A DNA stretch of 64,000 nucleotides from Phytoseiulus persimilis (taxonomy: Eukaryota; Arthropoda; Arachnida; Mesostigmata; Phytoseiidae), in NCBI GenBank assembly GCA_037576195.1, contig CM075101.1, positions 23,498,001 to 23,562,000 of the forward strand, read 5' to 3'. The first letter of the stretch is position 1. Every line of letters begins with the position of its first letter. The notes under the pieces were generated by a model. That model was not told where the DNA came from. It saw nothing but the letters and a program-made list of their open reading frames with translations, and made no database searches. Of this stretch, positions 63,000 to 64,000 are shown piece by piece. The position numbers and the translations under genes are program-made.

Positions 63000-64000
63000 A
63001 GAATCGGGGATCGATGAAAGCGTCGCCCTGGTGCGCGGCTTCGAATCAGACTCGTGGCGTGTCGTGGCTTTGAAATCACGCAGTTGCCGAGTGAATCGCT
63101 CAAGACCCGTCGCACTGAATCGTGCGTGAGCGAAGTCCACAAGAGACGACCACAGCGGCGGCAGGACACATGCCCGAGCGCTGGGAGACGGGCTCGCGCG
63201 TTCCTCGGACGCTGCAAATCAATTGCCCATCACATCGACTCGGTTACGTCTCAATCAAGAACAATGCCGATCAGTCGGCTCCGGCTAGTTTTGTCATTGC
63301 CCACGAGATCGATCCGCACCACCGGCATCAGCCGGTGACCAGGCGAGCAATCGATCCGCCGACCACGACACCGGATAGTACGACGGCGATTACCGTGATG
63401 AGTTCGCCTCGAATGCGGGGGGAGTGAATCTTCGTGATCTCAACTAGTGCCCATGACGGCTATCGGAATCCAGCCACCAGCACCGCACGAATCGTCGATG
63501 GGAGACACAATCTTCCAAGACGGCCTCGACACCGCTGCGAACTTTTTGCCTCGAGCGGGAACCGAGCAAGATTGCTCCTTCGACACAAAGATTACAATCG
63601 AGGCACTCTTCAATGGACGACGTCGAAGTTTTCGGCCGTTTTTCAGATCCCCATACCATATCATCTTTGTCCGGAAGCTACGGGGGAATTCCTCCAAGAG
63701 CTCGGGTGGAAATTTAAGAGGGTTGGTTCCGCATCTCTTCCCGGATTTCCGATCGGGCTCCGTTCTTCGAGGGATTTTCAGTGTTTTCGACTTCACTCAC
63801 TGGTCGCTCCACTTGTCATCTTCGCCGGGGCCGAAAAATGATCTTGTGTGCGTTTCTTCGAGGAGCAAGGGATAAGCTCCCTCGGGCGACGCTATCGAGA
63901 GCCGCTCAAGACTGCTCAATCAAAATTATGTCGAAGGTGCGAAACGGCGATCGATGACATTCTAAGTGCACTTTTCCTCCGATATTTTCGACGCTGCGCA
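63000..64000. other. Possible exons on the minus strand, not resolved
   Basis: A minus-strand frame at 63440-63796 includes KKFAAVSRPSWKIVSPIDD and SCGAGGWIPIAVM, and a hydrophobic frame follows at about 63330-63430. Both could belong to the locus ending at 62785, but I could not connect them with credible introns. An overlapping plus-strand frame (63447-63872) is equally open. Confidence 0.25.

Noticed and set aside
62854-63126. Plus-strand frame with hydrophobic run VARVVILFSIVNAATVAVLI and C-ending codons
   Set aside because: An in-frame stop precedes it and no AG acceptor occurs between that stop and the hydrophobic run, so it cannot be an internal exon. Its codon pattern is the mirror of the minus-strand candidate exon.

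Overview
This is eukaryotic nuclear DNA, almost certainly from an arthropod and, by inference only, most like a compact chelicerate or mite genome. The basis is an animal-type Sp/KLF zinc-finger gene, split genes with short (about 90-150 nt) GT-AG introns, near-balanced base composition, and long tracts of degenerate simple sequence. There are no bacterial operons, rRNAs, recognisable tRNAs, CRISPR arrays or transposon genes. Most open frames here are short and look like chance frames.

The one unambiguous gene is an Sp6-9 class (Sp8/Sp9-like) transcription factor on the minus strand at 30938-32362. A single large 3' exon carries the SP box, the GKGFHPWKK motif, the Buttonhead box and three C2H2 zinc fingers. 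Its short first coding exon lies further upstream and was not found. The 3' flank (26.3-30.9 kb) and the long 5' flank (32.4-52.6 kb) hold no supportable gene. They include a stop-rich block at 36.96-38.52 kb with TAATTA and TTTATTG-like motifs, the best candidate for regulatory DNA.

The second well-supported gene is a small secreted lipocalin-like protein on the minus strand at 19388-20452. It has a TATA box, signal peptide, four phase-consistent exons and a poly(A) signal, with an odd basic-then-acidic tail.

Several other minus-strand loci are weaker candidates: a three-exon gene ending at 14074 with a poly(A) signal; exon-like frames at 52.6-54.8 kb; a four-exon secreted-protein model at 61021-61927; and an acidic terminal exon at 62785-62994. 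A plus-strand signal-peptide locus at 26.0-26.3 kb is weaker still. I recognise none of these families with confidence. The window thus looks like one developmental regulator in a gene-poor domain, flanked by small secreted or lineage-specific genes.

A pervasive feature is cryptically simple DNA with 4-base periodicity (GTCT, GGTC, CAGC, GAAC variants), plus scattered GAC, GCC and GTT triplet tracts, two CA repeats and a 19-base C run beside the Sp exon.
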